Assembly (NCBI RefSeq): GCF_023091745.1
Contig: NC_068921.1
Span: 11,984,001 to 12,048,000, forward strand
From: Budorcas taxicolor
Lineage: Eukaryota; Chordata; Mammalia; Artiodactyla; Bovidae
Reading direction: 5' to 3'
Length of the DNA: 64,000 bases
Part shown: piece by piece, positions 43,571 to 55,508 of the stretch
Position numbering within the stretch: the stretch's first letter is position 1
Layout: every line of letters starts with the position of its first letter
Notes under the pieces: model-generated
What the model was told of the DNA's origin: nothing
Seen by the model: only the letters and a program-made list of their open reading frames with translations
Databases searched by the model: none
Translations under genes and position numbers: made by a program

Positions 43571-46002
43571 GTATATAATCACCGGCCTAATTATCACAAT
43601 TTTGCGTTTGGTCAGGGCCACATATCATAAATGTTGTGCTGAGTGCAAAGCAAAGTAAATGTGGCAACAGTCTTGGCCTCCAGAAAGCCCTCACCTGAGA
43701 GGTCAGCAGCTGTCACTTGGAAGGTAGCTGTCAAAACTACCAAAAAAAAAAAAAAACAAACAAACAAAAAACCCCGTGGCTATGTTTTTGCTTATTCAGT
43801 ACTTCTTCCAGGGTATTTCCCTAATTCCTAACACGTGCTTCAGATGGGACTGATACAGCCCTCTGTCATCTCAAAGTCTAGAAGTGGAGACATGACCAAG
43901 ATCTGACCACCTAACAGCACCCCATCACTATGGTCACAGTGATGGGTTCAGAGATGGGCACGTGACCTCACGGACCCGCTGCAGCACTTCTGAGGACTTC
44001 TGCTGGAATTACGGGCAAAGACATGCCCCCTTTGATGGGATTACCAGCTGAGAATCATGCAGTGCCTAGTGCTACAGGGCTATCTTTGCCACCAGATAGA
44101 GAAGGACTGTAAGAGGAAAGCCACCTCAGAAAAAGCACAGCCAAAGGCAGAGGGTCCTGGGCCCCGTGTTACTCCACAGTGTCACTCCACAGTGACACAA
44201 GGGTCCTGTGGAGCCCATGGTTTGAGCTGAACCTGAGGTCTGGGGACTTCCTGGTTATATGAACCAAGTTTTTCCCTTCTGTAGTTTAAGTCAGTGAGAG
44301 GAGAAGTTTTGCCACTTTCAATACCTTTTCTTTTTCCATAAAAATTCTGGAATCACATGAAATAATAGGTCCTCATTCAAAGTTTTGGAGAGTACTTATT
44401 CTTGTAACTGTCAGCTTAACCCCAGCATCCCAAATACATTCTCTGAAGTCATAAATGCCATGCAACAAGGCTGTGTCGTGAGTCAGAATTAGAATTAGCA
44501 TAAGGCTCTTTTCCTAAGAGATCTAACATACAGAGTCCATGGTGAACCAAAGCAAAGAAAACCAGGAATATAGAGACTGGGAACTTGCTAAAGTATTAAA
44601 AAGATTTTGAACACATTGGGGAACTATTGGGTTAAACAAATTGAAGGGGTTTCTTTATTGCGACTTCTCAAAGCCAGATACTTATTAATTATAATTTCAT
44701 CTCTAAGCATCTCTTAGGTTATGTTTAACAGCTTGAACATGGATTCTTTAGTTTTTGAAAAGGGTTCTGAGAAAATGCTCTCAGAAACATCTGACTATAC
44801 ACATTTCTATAAACATAGCTTATCTGTCCTGGTCATTTTGCTTGATCTCTCTCCTTTCCTTAGCAGCTAACCATTTTCATGGTTTCGATGAAAACCTCCA
44901 TGCTAACGATCACTGTGACTCTCGCTAGCTTGGCGTTCCGGTCTAGTTGTTAATATCCAATTACTGACTGTCAATGGAATATCTCACCATTATCTCAAAT
45001 TCAGCATATCTGAAACGTCTTAACCCTACCTCCTCTCCAACTCTCCTGATTCCTTCAACGATCTGCCGCTTGGCAGGGCATCCACACTAGAAGCATGCAG
45101 GATGCCTGTCTTCACGTCCCTGTGTGGCCTGCCGGCATCTACTCACGCCTGGCCATCGCCATGGCATCGCCGCTGCCCTGCTGCACTCAGGGTTTTTTCC
45201 CAGATGGCACATCACTGCCAAGTCCACGTTCCCAACACAGTCTTCACTATTCCATGTACTTTCCCACGAGGATCTTCCACAGCTCCCAGTCACAGGACCC
45301 TAAAAAATCTCACTGGGCTTCCATAGAGCTTGGTTACTCCTATTTGGGTGATGATTTACACAACTTCCCTCCAAACCCCATATCCTTACCTTTGTCTTAC
45401 AATATGCTGCATATACGCTTAACACAGACCAAGGGTTGCTGAGGCAAGCTTCCTTTCAACTGCTTTTAAAAACATCCTGTGTCAATAAGGCCATGCTGAA
45501 ACGAAAGCATACTCGATCTTCTGAAATCCCCCAGCCTGTGTGTTTCTGGGGGTCCCAGACCCGGCTCGTATTCTCGGCCCTGCTCTGGAGCACTCCCATC
45601 CCCCTTCCCCTACCCCAGTCTCCTGGGGATAGATGGTGTTGAACCCAGATCTGCGCTCTGGGCTTTGCGCTTGCATCACCCTGGCTGCGGTGTTTGTCCA
45701 CTGCTCCTCTGGTGTCTGTGTCCACATCACTCCTGGACTTGTGGGGACCCAAGCCTATGGCCCAATTCCTCCTCTTATTATGGAAACACAAGGATTGTGT
45801 TTGTATCTGTGCCTGCAGTCGTTTTGTCTAGATTGCCTGGAATGCCCTTCCCTCTCCTTTTCAACTATCCAAACACATAAATAATAGTAAGAAAGTTCAA
45901 CTGAAGCCCCATCTCCTCTGCTTATGAATTTCATCCTCATGGGTGCCTCTCCTCTGAACTACTACAGCACAGGGTTTAAAGCCCACAATTTAACGCTGAA
46001 CT
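43571..46002. other. 2.4 kb apparently single-copy intronic DNA
   Basis: Only a poly(A) run at 43741-43754 stands out. Frames between 45087 and 45940 (up to 115 codons) overlap on both strands, with no recognisable domain and no convincing splice sites. Confidence 0.5.
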
Positions 46003-46278
46003 ACACTGGAAGGACGGATGCTGAAGTTGAAGCTCCAATACTCTGGCCACCTGACGTGCAGGACTGACTCACTGGAAAAGACCCTGATGCTGGGAAAGAT
46101 TGAAGGCAAAAGGAGGATGGGATGGCAGCAAAGGAAAAGATGGTTAGATAGTGCCGCTGACTCAATGGACATGAATCTGAGCAAATTCCAGGAACAGTGA
46201 AGGACAGGGATGCCTGGTATGCTGCAGTCCACGGGGTGGCAGAGTCAGACACGACTTACTGACTGCAGCAGCAACAAC
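46003..46278 (+). mobile_element. BovB LINE 3' fragment
   Basis: Sense: 'cactggaaggacggatgctg', 'aagaccctgatgctgggaaa', 'gcatgaatctgagc'-type ORF end, terminal gactgcagcagcaacaac. Confidence 0.9.
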
Positions 46279-46486
46279 ACATTCTTTTGCACTACTTGTT
46301 GCTGTTCCTTGACTATCAGTCTCACCTCCCCAATTATATAAACTTCCTGAGGGTAAAAACCACGCTTCATATTTCAGTGTTCCCCCACCCTCCACAGGGC
46401 ATATGCTGGTAGCTACAGAGTAGTGCTCCACAGGAAAACTCAGGTGGGCTGATTGTCAAGTGCCTCAAATATCTATTGCTGGTCCA

Positions 46487-46552
46487 GCCAGGCATGCTGC
46501 AGTCCATGGGATCAAAAAGAGCTGTACACGACTTAGCAACTCAACAACAACT
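46487..46552 (+). mobile_element. BovB LINE terminal fragment (66 bp)
   Basis: Just the last bases: gccaggcatgctgcagtcca to cttagcaactcaacaacaac. An extremely short 5'-truncated copy. Confidence 0.75.
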
Positions 46553-46728
46553 ATTTCCTTAATTCAGTATATGACAGCCTTCCAATGCCACAAAGAAACT
46601 CTCCAGCTTGGATCACCATCATCTTTCTAGGAAATTATGGTTTGTTGACTTTCCTAAAGCTGGGCTAGAGTATAAACACTTATCATGTGAGAATCAATTA
46701 GAAATATGGGGGAAGGATAATAAACACA

Positions 46729-46885
46729 GAAGACTGGGGCTCGAACCCTGGGTCAGGAAAATCCACTGGAGAAGGAAATGGCAAACCACTCTCGCATAAT
46801 TGCTGGGAAAATCCCATGGCCAGAGGAGCCTGGTGGGCTATGGTCCGGAGGACTGCAAAGGGTTGGACACAACTGAGCACACATG
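46729..46885 (+). mobile_element. Bov-tA SINE, 5'-truncated
   Basis: Begins in the tRNA part (gaagactggggctcgaaccc), continues 'ggagaaggaaatggcaaacc', ends ggttggacacaactgagc. Confidence 0.85.
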
Positions 46886-46981
46886 CCCAGCAAGTAAAAT
46901 GATCACAGATTTAATATAACCTATCTGTCACCAAAGGACTGATGGAGTTTCTCTACTTTTCTCTGTGTTGCCTGACTTCTG

Positions 46982-47225
46982 CTTTTTTTTTTTTTTTTGA
47001 TGCTTTATCACAAACACTTTAAAATTTTGTTAACTTTTTACTTTATATAAGTTTTGAAGCTTACTTTCCATTTACAGTTAATACAAAATATTGGCTATAT
47101 TCCCCATCATACAATACAACCTTGAGCCTATCTTCTACCCAACAGTTTGTGCCCCCCACTCCCCGACCCCGGTATGGACCCCCTCCCCACTGGTAACCAC
47201 AAGCTCATTCTCTATATCTTATCAC
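46982..47225 (-). mobile_element. L1 3'-UTR fragment (older)
   Basis: Poly(T) at 46984-46999. 'gcttactttccatttacag', 'ctccccactggtaaccacaa', 'gctcattctctatatctt'. Confidence 0.7.
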
Positions 47226-47785
47226 AAACACTTTTTGAAATGATACTGTGGCAGGTAAATGTTTGGGACTCTTGCCTTCCCACAATCACAGCAGTTCTGT
47301 TTTCACTGGTGACTGAGATCACGCTTCTCAAATTTGAGAGGCTTCAGTTTTCCTCTAAACACTCCACAGTGATTCAGCTACATCCTTGAGGGTAAGCATA
47401 TATATGTGTGGGTCCTGCCTATCAATGGCCCATTTTAAAAACAGAGATGCAAGATTCCCCAGAGTTAATCATTAGAGCTGGAAAAGCAAAGGTGGATATC
47501 ATTGCTAAGGCAGTTAGTTTAGTGGTGATGATGGATAATCCACGCCTCTCCTCACTGAATCAAGACCACTGCAGCTGTGATTGTCTTTACCCTTCTCCCA
47601 CCAGCAGGCTTGCCCTTTTGAAAACCAAGGTCAGATCCCTCTGTCCTGTTCACTTGAACAACATGGAAATTTTGCAAGATTTTAACCTACTTTATTTCTT
47701 TCTCAAAAGAAAGAGTGTCAGGGATTTAAGAAATGGTGTAAGAATCACTGAGAATTCTGTTTTCTATTAAAAACATGAAGGAACA
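47226..47785. other. unique intronic sequence
   Basis: A 120-codon plus frame at 47408-47770 has no recognisable relative; otherwise nothing seen. Confidence 0.5.
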
Positions 47786-47834
47786 GCGACTTCCCCGGTG
47801 ATGCAGCAGTTAAGACTCGCCCTTCCAATGCAGG
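47786..47834 (+). mobile_element. CHR SINE head (interrupted by Bov-tA)
   Basis: gcgacttccccggtgatgca to ttccaatgcagg, the tRNA-derived head. Continues at 48024. Confidence 0.88.
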
Positions 47835-48023
47835 GCTTCCCTTGTGGCTCAGTGGGTAAAGAATCCGCCTGCAATATAGAAGACCCCGGTTTGATCCCTG
47901 GGTCACGAAGATCCCCTGGAGAAGGGAAAGGTATCCACTCCAAAATTCTGGCCTGGAGAATTCCATGGACTATACAGCCCATGGGCTCGCAAAGAGTCAG
48001 ACATGACAGCAACTTTCACTTCA
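47835..48023 (+). mobile_element. Bov-tA SINE inserted into a CHR SINE
   Basis: Full copy from gcttcccttgtggctcag to acatgacagcaactttcac. The target duplication is ccttccaatgcagg (47821-47834) and ccttcaatgaagg (48024-48036), with one deletion and one change. Confidence 0.9.
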
Positions 48024-48175
48024 CCTTCAATGAAGGGGCGCGGGTTTGATCCCTGGTCAGGGAGATAAGATCCCACATGCCTCAGGGCCAAAAAACCAAA
48101 ACATAAAACAGAAACAATATTGTAATAAATTCAATAAAGACTTTAAAAATGATCCACATAAAAAAAATAAAAAAA
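48024..48175 (+). mobile_element. CHR SINE tail
   Basis: gcgcgggtttgatccctggt, 'gagataagatcccacatgcc', then an A-rich tail up to 'aaaaaaataaaaaaa'. Confidence 0.88.
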
Positions 48176-48349
48176 GACCAGCTCCAAAGATCTTTATTAC
48201 TGCTGGTCACAGAGCTGTATAATATTGCTTGGTTCCTCAAAAATAAATGATCTGATGGGGTTATACAGAGACAGACACCTAAGTATTTCATTTTTAGGTG
48301 GAGCTTTTTTTGTAAATGGCATATATATTAAAAATTTTTGGTTTTTAAT

Positions 48350-48745
48350 GATTAATTGCTAGGATATAAAAATGATTAATTTTTGACCTTTCTAAACTCA
48401 CTTAGTTGAAAGACAGTTTATTTTGGGTGTTGCTTGGGGTTTTTTTGGTAGATTCTGTGGAATTTTCTAGATAGGTAATTATATTATCTACAAATAGTGA
48501 CAGTTTTATTTCGTCCTTTCCAATCTGTATACGTCTACTTATTTTTCTTGCTGTTGCACTGGCTAGGACTTTCAGTTTGACGTTGAACAGGAGTGATGGG
48601 TGTATGGCTGTGGTTGTCCCTGTCTTATTCCCAATCTGAGAGGGAAAGCGCTCAGTCTTTCATCATTAAGTATGGTGCCAGCTGTAGGGCGTTTTATCAG
48701 GTTGAGGAAGCTCTCTTCTATTTCTATGAATGGTTTGCTGAGAGT
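48350..48745 (-). mobile_element. L1 ORF2 fragment
   Basis: Antisense: 'ttcttgctgttgcactggct', 'gaacaggagtgatgggtgta', 'gagagggaaagcgctcagtc', matching the L1 RT/linker region. Stops throughout. Confidence 0.7.
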
Positions 48746-49586
48746 ACCCACTTCCGTTTTCAGAAAGCTTTGAGTCGGGACCAGCAGACTCTGGGGGGAA
48801 AGGGGAAATACAGCCAGTTCAATGGAAGTTCAGATTCTGGTCTTACTCAATCCATCTGCTATCACTTCTTTTTCAGAGATCTCAAATAGCTGCTCAATGT
48901 ATCCTGTCCATATTTTATTGTTAAATTCAGTGAGAGACAGGGTAAGCATGTGCTTACTCCATCTTATTCAGACCTAGTACTCCTCTGGAGTCATTTTGAT
49001 GTGAAATAAGGGAAATTAACCAGTTTACTCAGTTTTATTTAAAAATAAGTATTTTAAGAAGTGTCTAGGATACAGAGATGAGCTAAATTAAATCTGTTTC
49101 ATGGCTGCTCTTACTCCTCTTATTTACCTGGTAAATTCCTACTTCTTATTGTCTTAAACCAATCTTAAATTTTTATCAAAGTAATAAATATAAACAGTTT
49201 AATAAGCCAGATAGCACTACAAGATGCACAACAAAATCAGCAACCCTGACCTCTACCATCTTCACCCCCGATTCTCACTCCCCACAGGTAGCCAGGCACT
49301 TCAACTCTGCTCACCACATCTCACGCTCTTTACCTTTATATTTTAAATACTCTTCTTACATTATCTATTTACTTCCTACTGTGAAAGGTGAGGATTATTT
49401 CACCTATCTTACACACATCTCATGTTCCCTCCCCTTATCCTCCTAACAAAGCTTGGTTAAATCAAATTGTTTATGCTCTTATTGTACACTTCATTATTAC
49501 TATATATGTACAGAAATATATTACTATGTGCAGGATGTAAGTTATTACATATATTTCTAATTATAATAACATACACATATATGTTA
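48746..49586. other. unique AT-rich intronic sequence
   Basis: Nothing recognised. Confidence 0.5.
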
Positions 49587-49601
49587 TAACACACACACAC
49601 A
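49587..49601 (+). repeat. short (AC)n run beside a BovB 3' end
   Basis: 'acacacacacacac' immediately precedes the BovB terminus at 49602. The same BovB copy has a long (AC)n at its other end (51516-51562). Confidence 0.8.
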
Positions 49602-51508
49602 GTTCAACCAGTTCAGTCGCTCAGTCGTGTCTGACTCTTTCCAACCCCATGGACTGCAGCATGCCAGGCCTCCCTGTCCATCACCAACTCCTGTAGCTCA
49701 CTCAAACTTATGTCCATGGAGTTGGTGATGCCATCCAACCATCTCATCCTCTGTCATCCCCTTCTTCTTTTGCCTTCAATCTTTCCCAGCATTAGGGTCT
49801 TTTCCAATGAGTTAGCTCTTCACATCAGGTGGCCAAAGTACTGGAGTTTCAGCTTCAGCATCAATCCTTCCAATGAATATTCAGGTCTGATCTCCTTTAG
49901 GATGGACTGGTTGGATCTCCTTGCAGTCCAAGGGACTCTCAAGAGTCTTCTCCAGCACCACAGTTCAAAAACATCAATTCTTCAGTACTCAGCTTTCTTT
50001 ATACTCCAACTCTCACATCCAGACATGACTACTGGAGAAACCATAGCTTTGACTAGAGGACGTTTGTTGGCAAAGTAATGTCTCTGCTTTTTAATATACT
50101 GTCTAGGTTGGTCATAGCCTTTCTTCCAAGGAGCGTCTTTTAATTTCATGGCTGCAGTCACCATCTGCAGTGATTTTGGAGCCCCCCCAAATAAAGTCTC
50201 TCACTGTTTCCCCATCGACTTGCTGTGAAGTGATGGGACCAGATGCCATGATCTTCATTTTCTGAATGCTGAGTTTTAACCCAACTTTTTCACTCTCCTC
50301 TTTCACTTTCACCAAGAAGCTCTTTAGTCCTTCCTCACTTTCTGCCATAAGGGTGGGGTCATCTGTGTATCTGAGGTTATTAATATGTCCCCCTGCAATC
50401 TTGATTCCAGCTTGTGCTTCAGCCAGTCTGGCATTTCTCATGATGTGCTCTGCATGTAAGTTAAATAAGCTGGGTGACAAAATACAGCCTTGATGTATTC
50501 CTTTTCCAATTTGGAACCAGTCTGTTGTTCCATGTCCAGTTCTAACTGTTGCTTCTTGACCTGCATATAGAGTTCTCGGGAGGAAGGTCAGGTGGTCTGG
50601 TATTCCCATCTCTTTCAGAATTTTCCACAGTTTGTTGTGATCCACAAAGTCAAAGGCTTTAGTGTAGTCAATAAAGAAAAACATGGAACTCTCTTGCTTT
50701 TTTGATGATCCAGTGGATGTTGGCAATTTAATCTCTGGTTCCTCTGCCTTTTCTAAATCCAGCTTGAACATCTGAAAGTTCACAGTTCATGTACTATGGA
50801 AGCCTGGCTTGGAGAATTTTGAGCATTACTTTGCCAGTGTGAGATGAGTGCAATTATGTAGTAGTTTGAACATTCTTTGGCACTGTCTTTCTTTGGGATT
50901 GGAATGAAAACTGACCTTTTCCAGTCCTGTGGCCACTGCTGAGATTTCCAGATTTGCTGACTTTCCAGATATTGAGTGCAGCACTTTCACAGCTCATGTT
51001 TCAGGATTTGAAATAGCTCAACTGCAATTCCATCACCTCCACTGCCTTTGTTCATAGTGATGCTTCCTAAGGCCCACTTGACTTCACATTCCAGGATGTC
51101 TGGCTCTAGGTGAGTGATCACACCATCGTGATTATCTGGGTCGTGAAGATCTTTTTTGTACAATTGTTCTGTGTATTCTTGCCATCTCTTCTTAATATCT
51201 TCTGCTTCTGTTAGGTCCATACTATTTCTGTCCTTTATTGAGCTCATCTTTGCATGAAATGTTCTCTTGGGATCTCTAATTTTCTCGAGATCTCTAGTCT
51301 TTCCCATTCTATTGTTTTCGTCTATTTCTTTGCACTGATCGCTGAGGAAGGCTTTCTTATCTCTCCTTGCTATTCTTTGGAACTCTGCATTCAAATGCCT
51401 GTATCTTTCCTTTTCTCCTTTGCCTTTCACTTCTCTTCTCTTCTCAGATATTTGTAATGCCTCATCAGACAACCATTTTGCCTTTCTTCTTGGGGATGGT
51501 CTTAATCA
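49602..51508 (-). mobile_element. BovB (RTE) LINE, 1.9 kb, inactivated
   Basis: 3' end agttcaaccagttcagtcgc. Minus frame 50112-50783 (223 codons) holds motif A (FFIDYTKAFDFVDH), motif B (HQGCILSPSLFNLHAEHI) and motif C in one frame, but motif C is YTDD (50369-50358) instead of YADD. 50987-51472 carries the upstream linker (NHDGVITHLEPDILECEVKW). Small indels and a 5' truncation at about 51508 disable it. The two aspartates of motif C are kept. Confidence 0.95.
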
Positions 51509-51513
51509 CTATA

Positions 51514-51515
<2 letters not shown>

Positions 51516-51562
<47 letters not shown>
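51516..51562 (+). repeat. (AC)n microsatellite, about 23 units
   Basis: Uninterrupted 47-base AC run between the BovB truncation point and a Bov-tA. A second AC run follows the SINE at 51771-51787. Confidence 0.97.
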
Positions 51563-51564
<2 letters not shown>

Positions 51565-51771
51565 TTTCCCAGGTGGCTCAAGTGGTAAAGAATCTGCCTA
51601 TGCATGTAGATGCAAGAGACAGCAGTTCGATCCCTGAGTCGGGAAGATCCCCTGGAGGAGCAAACGGCAACCCACTCCAGTATTCTTGCCTAGAAAATCC
51701 CATGGGCAGAGGAGCTTGGTGGGCTACAGTCCTTGGGGTCACAAAGCGTTGGGTACAACTTAGTGACTGAG
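51563..51771 (+). mobile_element. Bov-tA SINE inserted in a (CA)n tract
   Basis: aatttcccaggtggctcaag to ttagtgactgagc. CA repeats on both sides show insertion into the microsatellite, which serves as the target duplication. Confidence 0.92.
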
Positions 51772-51787
51772 CACACACACACACACA

Positions 51788-52194
51788 GTAATGTATATAT
51801 ACTATTACATACTATTATTCTATAGAGTTTTCATCTTCCCCACTAACACGTACTCTTTACTAATTCTTTTCTTTATTTCTTCCTAACTGTTCCCCAAATT
51901 CTCCAGCTGAGCCGTTAAATTCTCTCAACATTACCAGTTCCCTTCTCCCCCCTCACAGCATCTGTTCTTTCTGGAACCCTGTTTTCCCACTTGGCGTTGC
52001 AGTGGTGTCTTCAGGCACAGCTGCCATTCCAGAACATCCTTCCATGACCGTGCTGGGAACTACCTTTGCCTCTTCCTTGGCTAAGACCGCTCCACCCTTC
52101 CCTCCTCTCTTAATTTATCCCCTCCTCTTGTTGAGAGTGCCTCACGCAGGATGAAGAAGGAAAGTCTTTTGAGACTTGTATGTTAGTCCACTCT
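51788..52194. other. unique intronic sequence
   Basis: Nothing recognised. Confidence 0.5.
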
Positions 52195-52760
52195 ATGTTC
52201 GATTGTAACTTGGCTGGGCATAAAATTCTAGGTTGGAAATAATCTTCCCTTTAGTTTCCAGTGCTGCTGTGGAGAAGCCTAATGCCATCAGGATTTATAG
52301 TAAATTTTATATGACCTGTTTCCCACCTTCCTCAGCTTAGAAGTTTTCAGCTTTGTCTCTCTACCCACACGGTTCTAAAGTTTCAAGAGAATATGCTTTG
52401 GGGTGTATGCATGAATGTGTGTGTTTTCCACTAATTAAATTGAATATCTGTCCTTTAGTGAAATTTTCTTAAATTATTTTTTGGGTAATTTCCTGCTCCT
52501 TCATTTTCTGTTTCTGTAATTTGTATTAGTCTGATAAGATCTATCATCTCTCTTCTATTTTCAATTTCTTCATCATTTGCGAGAGTTCTCTAATGTCCAA
52601 TCCTTTTATTGAATTTATTTTTGCTACCACTTTTAATTTCCAAGAACTCTTTCTTATTCTTTGAAGGTTGAAGGTTACTATCTTAAAATAGCATCAAGTT
52701 TTTATTTTATAATATTTTGTCTTATCTGAGAATATCAATTTTCACTTTGTGAAATGTTTT
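52195..52760. mobile_element. old interspersed repeat, family not assigned
   Basis: 'ataaaattctaggttggaaa', 'ccagtgctgctgtggagaag' and 'cctaatgccatcaggattta' look like a familiar ancient mammalian repeat (L1-related, from memory). Orientation and ends are unclear. Confidence 0.4.
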
Positions 52761-52975
52761 TCTGCTTTCTGTATAAGCTTTATTTCTCTGTTCATTTGTT
52801 TTGAATTCCATCTTTTATACAAGAGGTTATTCATTAATAGTTAAGGATAAGGTATTAAAAAGTGAATTGAATTTTTTTTTGCATAAAATCTGGGCTTGCC
52901 AACAAGTGGGTCTTCTTGGAAAATTAGCAAGGAGAAATTTCCAAAGGTCAGCATCAGAAAAACTTTTCTCTAGAG

Positions 52976-53268
52976 TCATAGATGTAGAAAGAAAACAAAC
53001 TTATGGTTACAAGGGGAAAGGGAATTGGATAAATTAGAGGAGATTGGGACTGATATATACACACTACTATATATAAAACATATAACTAATAGGGACCCAC
53101 TATATAGCACGGAGAACTCTACTCAATACTTGCAATGGCCTATATGGGAAAAGAATGTAAAAAAGAGTGAGTATATGTATATGTATAACTGATTCACTTT
53201 GCTGCAGACCTGAAACTAACACAGCATTGTAAATCAACTATATTCCAATAAAACTTAAAAAAAATCCT
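52976..53268 (+). mobile_element. L1 3'-UTR fragment
   Basis: 'acttatggttacaaggggaa', 'gacccactatatagcacgga', 'aacacagcattgtaaatcaa' and an A-rich end. Confidence 0.82.
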
Positions 53269-53637
53269 GTCCTCGCTAGGATACAAATAGCTTTCCTATG
53301 GATAAACAATCTACTAATTCTAATGTGATTTTCTATGTTAGTACATTTTTACTCATCTCCTTATAAACTTTATCTTAAAAATGATTGCTTCATCCTATAG
53401 ACTGTATTTTTTTGTGTATATGGACTCTAAGTGATAAGAAAAACAATAAAACTATTTTCCATAAAAAAAAATTAAAGAAAAAAAAAGAAAAGAAAGGCTT
53501 TTCTCTTGTGCATGTCAGTTTTCAGAAAACATTTTCCCAATCTCCTGCTTAAGGAGTATAAATATGAATGGCAGCTTCACGAGATGTAAATAAGGAAAGC
53601 AGACCCTCACTTCCTCTTTTTGCTGGCTATATGGTCT
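53269..53637. other. unique AT-rich sequence
   Basis: Contains an A-rich stretch at 53461-53496; nothing else recognised. Confidence 0.5.
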
Positions 53638-53649
53638 CACTCCTGTCTT

Positions 53650-53827
53650 TTTTTGACCGTACTGGGTTGTCACTGTGGCAAGCCAGCCTCTCTTGTTGCA
53701 GTGAGCAGACTCTCTAGTTGTGACACACAGGTTTAGTTGCCCCATGGAATGTGGGTTATTAGTTCCCCATCACAAGCCCTGAATTGGAAGGTGGATTCTT
53801 AACCACTGGACCACCAGGGAAGTCCCC
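53650..53827 (-). mobile_element. CHR SINE with perfect TSD, 5'-truncated tail side
   Basis: Antisense: 'agcctctcttgttgcagtga', 'tttagttgccccatgg', head ctggaccaccagggaagtcc. Perfect 12-bp duplication cactcctgtctt at 53638-53649 and 53828-53839. Confidence 0.92.
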
Positions 53828-53839
53828 CACTCCTGTCTT

Positions 53840-55072
53840 AAACTATGCAAATCTCCACTGCAGCTCCCATCTTGTCCAAGGGAGAGGAGAGCTGGCTGCC
53901 CAGGTGCATAAGATGGAGGAGAAAATCTGTATTTCTAAGTGGCCTCTACATGGGCTTTCAACTAACCTTCCAATTTTCAGTGCTGCCCTGTACTCTGGTC
54001 TTCTTTGGAACACAGTGTCTTCAAGTCCTGATGTTCTATGGGGCTTCCACAGAGTAAAGCTTGCATCTCTCCCTCTGGAGGAAGGAGTTGTTCACTCAGT
54101 TGTTAACAAGTTGTTAACTCAGTCACCACCCCCTCATGTATGTTTTAATCCTCTAACGTGCTGATGCATCTCCAATCCCCTTTGTCCTTGTGGTTTCGTA
54201 CCTTTTCCACCCTTTGTTGGCAAGAGGCAAAACTAATCACCCGTGTTTGATTTTTCAGGAGTCCCTTTCCCTTTCCTTAAAAGCCAGATGCAGGTGTTAC
54301 TTCATCTCAGAGCCCCTTCCAAGGGTAGAGTGAAGTACTCTATGCTCTCCTCTGGTCCCTTACTCATGCTTCCATCCCTTTCTGCACACCCTGCACCATA
54401 GCTTATTTGGTTACAGCTCTACTTGACTGTAAGTTCCCTGCGTCTGCACCTGTCTCTTATTAATTTCTTTATCCTAGCAAGTCTAGGAGATCAACAATGT
54501 TAATTAAACAAATAAATGAAAGAATGAGTGGAACTATTCAAAAGGAGAGGCTAGATGTGGTACTTGTGGCCTGACCTTGTAAGGAAACAAAATACAAAGA
54601 GAGACATTTTTAGAATGTTATAAGGAGATAGAAAAAACACTGTACATAGACAAACTAGGAACGACAGCTCCAAATCTGGCTTGCTCTTTACTGTTCTCGG
54701 CCTCAAGCTAAAGACGATGTACATTTCACTGTGTGCTCTTGGTCCCGTCCTAATTTGTCTTTTGAATAAGGCTAAACACTAGTTGTCCTACCACTCATTT
54801 CCTGCTTTTCTTGCAGCTGACAAGTTTAGGCAGGCCATTTTTTTTCTATTCCCTTTTTGGGCCTGACAAAACTTTTCCTAAACAGGATTATAAACAAACC
54901 CCACTTTTAACACTAAGATCAATGATGAATTATGTAACTCATTGGGTCATGATGTAATATCAGGTGTCTGGGTAACATGGCTTCCTTTAAATTTGGCTTT
55001 GTTTCCACAGAAGCATTAAAGAATTCTGTAGACCAGTAATACTGATATTCTAAGTTTCTAATTTTTATTTGT
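53840..55072. other. unique intronic sequence with an L2-like piece
   Basis: 54400-54530 ('gactgtaagttccctgcgtc' and 'aaataaatgaaagaatgag') has the usual L2 3' order. A 126-codon plus frame (53784-54164) starts inside the CHR SINE and is not a gene. Confidence 0.5.
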
Positions 55073-55270
55073 TTAGTGAGTACTTTGTGTCAAGTATACA
55101 TTGCATTTCATTCTTACAACAACTTTGCAAGGTACAATGGTACTATCTTTATATTATGGCTGGAAGGTGGGGATTAGAAAGGATAAGTAATTTGCTGAAG
55201 ATCACTTAAAAAGTGGTACATGGATTTGAACCTGGGTTTGACCATTTAAAATTTTAGGCTCTTAAATAAT
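55073..55270 (-). mobile_element. MIR SINE
   Basis: Antisense: 'cattcttacaacaactttgc', 'aaggataagtaatttgctga', 'tggatttgaacctgggtttg'. Confidence 0.8.
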
Positions 55271-55508
55271 AGGCTATACGACTTATGAAAATTTTCTATA
55301 TAAGAGCAAGGTTTTATTTCTACAGTCATTGTGGATGTGTTGATTACACATAACTAAATGTATAAAATGAGCTCAGAACCACAAAAATTCTAGAGTCATT
55401 GATCATCAACACATTCATTGCATTTGATATCTCAGCTTTTAACTGATATATTACAGAACTGACTTCCTTTCCTTATATTTTAAATAAACATTACTAAGAT
55501 TACTTCTT

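Noticed and set aside
45087..45884. overlapping 70-115-codon frames on both strands
   Set aside because: Moderately GC-rich single-copy DNA. The frames contradict each other and none has recognisable domains or splice sites.
51516..51562. regulatory or CRISPR-like repeat
   Set aside because: Plain dinucleotide microsatellite with no spacers. The many dispersed near-identical blocks in the window are SINEs, not a CRISPR array.
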